From: Colwellia sp. PAMC 20917
GTDB lineage: Bacteria > Pseudomonadota > Gammaproteobacteria > Enterobacterales > Alteromonadaceae
Assembly: GCF_001767295.1 (NCBI RefSeq)
Contig: NZ_CP014944.1
Span: 4,464,001-4,528,000, forward strand
Reading direction: 5' to 3'
Length of the DNA: 64,000 nt
The notes beneath the pieces are model-generated. The model searched no databases. It was given only the letters and a program-made list of their open reading frames with translations, and had not been told where the DNA came from. The position numbers and the translations under genes are program-made. Shown piece by piece: positions 59,564-64,000 of the stretch. The stretch's first letter is position 1. Each line of letters opens with the position of its first letter.

Positions 59564-61717
59564 CTATTTGTCTTTTGGGCTATGTAAATACCGCAATACC
59601 ACACAGCTATGTTCAGCAATAGTAATAGCGGGGTGTCTAATGTTTTTTGGCGATTTTTTGTCAGCGTAACTGTATTCTTGATTATCAACAGCGGTATCAA
59701 TGAGCACTTGCCAGTAACCGTTAAGTACTGGCAATAAGAAGTTGATACTGCGCTGATGAGCATTAAAAATAATCAGTAGGGCATCGTCTTGCTGATGTTC
59801 AGGAGTAGATGAGCGTTCGGTATTGGCTAACATCATTGCAAAGCACTTGATGGATTGATCATGCCAATTGTCTTTAGTCATCGCTTTACCGTGACAATTT
59901 AACCAACTGATATCAGCTAAACCGGTATGTTCACTTACTTTTACACCGTGTTGATAATGTGTTCTGTTTAATAGCGGATGTGCTTTTCGCAGTGCAATTA
60001 ATTTTTTAACAAAATCTGATTCTTGCTGTGCTTGTGGGCTTTGCCAATCTAGCCACGATATTTCATTATCTTGGCAGTAAGCATTATTGTTACCGCGCTG
60101 GCTATTATTGAGTTCATCGCCACTGAGTAACATCGGCGTGCCTTGAGCAATAAAGAGGGTGGTCAGTAAATTGCGTTTTTGCTGGCGGCGTAAAAGACTA
60201 ATTCTACAATTGTCGGTTGGCCCTTCAGTCCCTAAATTATTACTAAAGTTACTGTTATGGCCGTCATGGTTTTGTTCGCCGTTCGCCTTGTTTTGCTTGT
60301 TATTGAAGCTCACTAAATCGGTTAAGGTAAAACCATCATGTGAAGTAATAAAATTAACACTGGCACTAGGTCGACGACTGGGCTGTTCAAAAATGTCACT
60401 TGAGCCGTGCAAACGTTTAGCAAACTCTGCAACTAAGCCTTGTTCACCTCGCCAGAAGCGTCGACAAGAGTCACGAAAACGATCGTTTAGCTCTAACCAG
60501 CTATTGGGAAAACGGCCTAGTTGATAGCCGCCATGACCGACATCCCAAGGTTCGGCAATAAGTTTAACTCTTGATAAGATAGGATCTTGTCTTATACTGG
60601 TAAAAAAGTGATTGTTGGCTTTAAAATCAGGTGCATCGCGCCCTAGTACTGGCGCTAAGTCGAAACGAAAACCGTCAACGCCCATGATTTCTACCCAGTA
60701 GCGCAAACTGTCAGTGATCAGTTGAATAACACGAGGGTGCTGCACATTAATGGTATTGCCGCACCCTGAAAAATTCTCATAATAGCGTTTGTCAGCTGGG
60801 TGTAAACGATAATAACTAGCATTGTCTATGCCTTTAAAGCTCAGCGTTTGACCAAGTTCATCACCTTCTGCCGTATGGTTATAAACCACATCAAGAATAA
60901 CTTCGATACCTGCTTCATGGTAAGTTTCAACCATAGAACGAAACTCGCCAACCTCACCTGAGTGGCAGTAAGCGGCGTGCGGAACAAAAAATGAAATGGT
61001 GTTATAGCCCCAGTAATTAGTTAACCCTTTGTCTTGGACAAAGTCCTCATTAATAAACTGTTGCACGGGTAGCAGTTCAATACTGGTTACCCCTAAAGAC
61101 TTTAAATACTGGCAAACCTTTTTATTAGCAAGACCCGCGAATGTTCCGCGTAGCTCAATGGGTACATCGGGATTTTGTTGGGTAAAGCCTTTAACATGTA
61201 ATTCATAAAGAATGGTGTCACGGCGACGAACTTGTGGATGCGTTTGACTAAACAGTAATGGTGAAACAACCACACACTTTGGCATAGTCGCCGAATTATC
61301 CCGATTATCAACGGTTAAATCTTTTTGGGTGCTTTTTAGATCATAACTAAAATTAAGGTCGCTGCGGATAAAGCTACCGTGCAATTTTTTAGCATAGGGG
61401 TCTAACAATAATTTATTAGCATTAAAACGATGGCCATTATGAGGTTCAAAAGGACCATGTACGCGGTAGCCATATAAACAACCTTCTGCGATCCCTTCAA
61501 CGAAACCATGCCAAACATCATCGGTAAACTCAGGTAATTCAATGCGCTGTAGTTCATATTTACCGTCACCTGAAAATAGACAAAGCTCTACTTTTGTTGC
61601 ATGTGCAGAAAATAGGGCAAAGTTACAGCCCAGACCACTTTTAGCCAGTGAAGCACCCATCGGATACGAACGCCCCGAAGTTACTTTGTATGCAGTGTTA
61701 ATTGCGCAAGTTGTCAT
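59564..61717 (-). CDS. glgX: Glycogen debranching enzyme GlgX
   Basis: 717 residues. An N-terminal CBM48-type domain (SGRSYPMGASLAKSGLGCNF, FVEGIAEGCLYGYRVHGP) precedes a GH13 barrel with ELHVKGFTQQNPDVP, VILDVVYNHTAEGDE, VDGFRFDLAPVLGRD (nucleophile), VKLIAEPWDVGHGG (Glu) and NFITSHDGFTLTDLVSF (Asp). LSGDELNNSQRGNNNAYCQDN is typical of GlgX. It hydrolyses alpha-1,6 branches of trimmed glycogen. Start and glgB stop share a base (TAATG), so the two are coupled. Confidence 0.94.
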   Translation of the reverse strand: MTTCAINTAYKVTSGRSYPMGASLAKSGLGCNFALFSAHATKVELCLFSGDGKYELQRIELPEFTDDVWHGFVEGIAEGCLYGYRVHGPFEPHNGHRFNANKLLLDPYAKKLHGSFIRSDLNFSYDLKSTQKDLTVDNRDNSATMPKCVVVSPLLFSQTHPQVRRRDTILYELHVKGFTQQNPDVPIELRGTFAGLANKKVCQYLKSLGVTSIELLPVQQFINEDFVQDKGLTNYWGYNTISFFVPHAAYCHSGEVGEFRSMVETYHEAGIEVILDVVYNHTAEGDELGQTLSFKGIDNASYYRLHPADKRYYENFSGCGNTINVQHPRVIQLITDSLRYWVEIMGVDGFRFDLAPVLGRDAPDFKANNHFFTSIRQDPILSRVKLIAEPWDVGHGGYQLGRFPNSWLELNDRFRDSCRRFWRGEQGLVAEFAKRLHGSSDIFEQPSRRPSASVNFITSHDGFTLTDLVSFNNKQNKANGEQNHDGHNSNFSNNLGTEGPTDNCRISLLRRQQKRNLLTTLFIAQGTPMLLSGDELNNSQRGNNNAYCQDNEISWLDWQSPQAQQESDFVKKLIALRKAHPLLNRTHYQHGVKVSEHTGLADISWLNCHGKAMTKDNWHDQSIKCFAMMLANTERSSTPEHQQDDALLIIFNAHQRSINFLLPVLNGYWQVLIDTAVDNQEYSYADKKSPKNIRHPAITIAEHSCVVLRYLHSPKDK

Positions 61718-64000
61718 TATTTACCCTCAAGTGGTAAACGTACATCTTTGAGGATAAACATCGCTGTCGCTAACGGGGGTACAGTAATGTCTATATAGTG
61801 TTGCTGACCTTGCCAGGCCAATTCTACACTCGGTAAAATACCTAGGTTCAAGGTGTTACTGCCGCCATAAATTTCAGCGTCCGAGTTAAGTAATTCGACG
61901 TACTCTCCCGATTTTGGTACCCCTAATTTAACGTTATGATGGGTTTGTGAGGTAAAGTTACATACCACGACAACCGCATTCTCTTGGGCGTCATTGCCAA
62001 AACGAATAAAGCTGTAAATTGATTGTTCGCTGTTTTGATGATCTAACCAACTAAAACCCTCGCTTTGGCAATCTTTTTCATAGAGCGCTGGCGTGTTGCA
62101 ATAAACCTTATTTAACGCTTTGATCAGTCGCTGTACGCCACTGTGCCAGTGAACGTCAAGTTGATGCCAATCAAGTTCGTGGTCATGATCCCATTCTTTA
62201 CCTTGGGCAAATTCACAGCCCATAAATAGTAGCTTTTTACCGGGATGTGCCCACATAAAACTGTAATAAGCGCGTATATTGGCAAACTGTTGCCAAGCAT
62301 CATCGCCAGGCATCTTTTGTAAAATAGAGCCTTTACCATGAACAACTTCGTCATGACTAAGTGGCAGAATAAAGTTTTCATCAAAGGCATAAACTAGGCT
62401 AAAGCTAAGTTCGTTATGGTGATGGCAACGATGCACAGATTCACGCTGCATGTATTGTAAACTGTCGTTCATCCAGCCCATATTCCATTTATAACCAAAG
62501 CCTAAACCGCCATCATGGGTCGCGCGAGAAACACCCGGCCATGACGTAGACTCTTCGGCAACAGAAAATGTACCAGGGTATTGTTGATAGAGTTCTTCGT
62601 TAAAGCGTTTTAAAAAGTCGACAGCGGCTAAGTTTTCTCTGCCTCCGTGGATGTTAGGGATCCATTCATTTTCTTTGCGGCTGTAGTCGAGATAAAGCAT
62701 CGAGGCAACTGCGTCAACGCGAATGCCATCAACATGGTATTTATCTAACCAATGCAGGGCACTTGCTCGCAAAAAATTGGCAACCTCAACACGCTCGTAA
62801 TTATAAATAAGGGTATTCCAGTCGGGGTGATATCCCTGTCTGGGGTCTTCATGCTCAAAAAGATGAGTACCATCGAAGGTCGCTAAACCGTGATCATCAC
62901 TTGGAAAATGTCCCGGTACCCAATCAATCAATAAGCCTAAATTGGCTTGATGACAGGCATCAACAAAATACTGAAAGTCAGCTTCATTACCAAACCGAGC
63001 TGTTGGTGCAAATAAGCCAACCGGTTGATATCCCCATGAACCATCGAATGGAAATTCACTGACCGGCATTAGCTGAATATGGGTAAAACCCATTGATAAA
63101 GTGTAAGGAATAAGCTGGTCAGCTATCTGACGGTAATTTAAAAATTCGTTATTTTTATCTCGGCGCCAAGAGCCTAAATGGACTTCGTAAATTGAAATTG
63201 CAGCGTTTCTACTGTTACGTTTTTCACGTTTGGCTAACCAATCTTGGTCTTGCCAAAGGTAATTGTCTTTTGCACTGATAATTGACGCTGTGTCAGGTCG
63301 ATATTGGGCTTGGTTGCCATAAGGGTCGGCTTTAAATGGTAACGTGTTACCGTTTTTGTCTTTAATCGCATACTTATATTGTTGCCCAACTGACGCTTGT
63401 GGGATAAATATATTCCAATAGCCACTAGCGACATCGCCCAAGGTGATATTTTGCATGGCATGGCTACGTTCGTCCCAGTGATTAAAGTCACCAAGCAAAG
63501 AAACATGACTGGCATTAGGTGCCCAAACAGCAAACGAAACACCTTGAATATTTTGGCCATTAAGGGTTTTATTTTGCAGGTGAGCGCCTAATTTCTCGTA
63601 TGGTTTTTGATGATTACCTTGTTGTAGCAGGTAAATATCAAGCTCCCCTAAGGTAGCTGAAAACTGATAAGGGTCGTCAATTAACCATGATGCGTTTGCA
63701 GAAGTCAGCTTGAGTTTATAAGTGAATAATTTTTTACGACGTAGCTTAAGTGAGTAAAGTCCACTGTGATGAACTTTCACCAACTTACCTAATGATTTTA
63801 TCTGTTCATTCTTATTAAGTTGCGTTGATTTTTTATTAGGGGCTAAGGCCATTATCTCAACAGCGTCAATATCGTTAAGGTGAGGAAAGTAGCAAGTGAT
63901 CCGTAAATAACGAGTGTTTTGGTCAGCATTTAACCCTAAAACCTCGTAAGGTGTCTTATGGCAAGCGCTGACTAAAGCTTTGATGTCATTTACAGATAAA
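61717..64000 (-). CDS. glgB: 1,4-alpha-glucan branching enzyme, 5' end beyond the window
   Basis: The frame is open through the right edge, so the ATG at 63852 is internal. Upstream codons to base 64000 read LSVNDIKALVSACHKTPYEV then LGLNADQNTRYLRITCYFPH, matching the N1 domain of GlgB (E. coli ...PFSVLGMH). The CBM48 domain (GVSFAVWAPNASHVSLLGDF) and GH13 barrel follow, with MGFTHIQLMPVSEFPFDGSW, DGIRVDAVASMLYLDY (nucleophile), FSVAEESTSWPGV (Glu) and PLSHDEVVHGKGS (Asp). It makes alpha-1,6 branches in glycogen. At least 760 residues are present. It leads the glgB-glgX-malQ-amylase operon within this window. Confidence 0.95.
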   Translation of the reverse strand, partial: LSVNDIKALVSACHKTPYEVLGLNADQNTRYLRITCYFPHLNDIDAVEIMALAPNKKSTQLNKNEQIKSLGKLVKVHHSGLYSLKLRRKKLFTYKLKLTSANASWLIDDPYQFSATLGELDIYLLQQGNHQKPYEKLGAHLQNKTLNGQNIQGVSFAVWAPNASHVSLLGDFNHWDERSHAMQNITLGDVASGYWNIFIPQASVGQQYKYAIKDKNGNTLPFKADPYGNQAQYRPDTASIISAKDNYLWQDQDWLAKREKRNSRNAAISIYEVHLGSWRRDKNNEFLNYRQIADQLIPYTLSMGFTHIQLMPVSEFPFDGSWGYQPVGLFAPTARFGNEADFQYFVDACHQANLGLLIDWVPGHFPSDDHGLATFDGTHLFEHEDPRQGYHPDWNTLIYNYERVEVANFLRASALHWLDKYHVDGIRVDAVASMLYLDYSRKENEWIPNIHGGRENLAAVDFLKRFNEELYQQYPGTFSVAEESTSWPGVSRATHDGGLGFGYKWNMGWMNDSLQYMQRESVHRCHHHNELSFSLVYAFDENFILPLSHDEVVHGKGSILQKMPGDDAWQQFANIRAYYSFMWAHPGKKLLFMGCEFAQGKEWDHDHELDWHQLDVHWHSGVQRLIKALNKVYCNTPALYEKDCQSEGFSWLDHQNSEQSIYSFIRFGNDAQENAVVVVCNFTSQTHHNVKLGVPKSGEYVELLNSDAEIYGGSNTLNLGILPSVELAWQGQQHYIDITVPPLATAMFILKDVRLPLEGK

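Noticed and set aside
63850-63852. ATG at 63852 as the glgB start
   Set aside because: The upstream in-frame codons to the window edge match the GlgB N-terminal domain, so the gene continues beyond the window.
1-64000. CRISPR arrays, tRNA or rRNA genes, prophage
   Set aside because: No regularly spaced direct repeats, no cloverleaf or rRNA-like sequence, and no phage structural or integrase genes were seen.

Overview
This window looks like the chromosome of a psychrophile-like marine gammaproteobacterium in the Colwellia/Alteromonadales neighbourhood. The organism call is inference. It rests on the low G+C content, an Oar-type TonB-dependent receptor, a Pds (proteobacterial dedicated sortase) signalling set, a GlyGly-CTERM secreted nuclease, a lysine riboswitch of the E. 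coli lysC type, and overall protein similarity to that group. Both edges cut genes: gcdH on the left and glgB on the right.

Layout. 1-4 kb: glutaryl-CoA dehydrogenase end, CoA-transferase, a sterol-desaturase-like oxygenase with an SRPBCC partner, and an AraC regulator. 4.1-10.5 kb: large TonB receptor (minus strand), a transketolase fragment, and a secreted endonuclease I. 10.5-19.9 kb: a RutR-like TetR regulator divergent from a purine-catabolic operon (deoD, xdhABC, allantoinase remnant, uraD, uraH, allA, guaD). 20.1-21.7 kb: a decayed IS200/IS605 element. 21.7-31 kb: MerR/Old-Yellow-Enzyme pair, AlkB, AraC, remnants of a receptor/hybrid-kinase locus with an intact HD-GYP regulator, a frameshifted GGDEF gene, Dps and a hypothetical protein. 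31-46.4 kb: S1/P1 nuclease, LTD-endonuclease I, a nuclease-alkaline phosphatase fusion, add, nupC, talB, pgi, deoB, deoA and a YgjV-acetyltransferase-like protein. 46.4-51.4 kb: small proteins, lysine riboswitch plus lysC, queC and queE. 51.4-55.3 kb: Pds kinase, regulator and PdsO without a sortase. 55.4-64 kb: minus-strand alpha-glucan operon glgB-glgX-malQ-amylase.

The main system is a dispersed but coherent nucleic-acid utilisation regulon. Secreted nucleases and phosphatases would turn DNA/RNA into nucleosides. A TonB receptor and NupC could import them. Add, DeoD, DeoA, DeoB, TalB and Pgi would move the base and pentose parts into central metabolism, and Xdh/GuaD/UraH/UraD/AllA would handle purine bases. 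Seven 18-bp palindromes with TGAC and GTCA arms lie in four promoter regions of this gene set (7609-7649, 11283-11300, 37155-37212, 45655-45705), most of them over predicted -35 boxes. They match the E. coli RutR box (TTGACCAnnTGGTCAA) or a close variant (TTGACACnnGTGTCAA). The gene for a RutR-like TetR protein sits beside one of them, so I infer that it or a paralogue controls the set.

Several loci show reductive decay: truncated transketolase, allantoinase reduced to its first 32 codons, a merged receptor/kinase remnant, a one-base GGDEF frameshift, and a dead-looking TnpA/TnpB pair.
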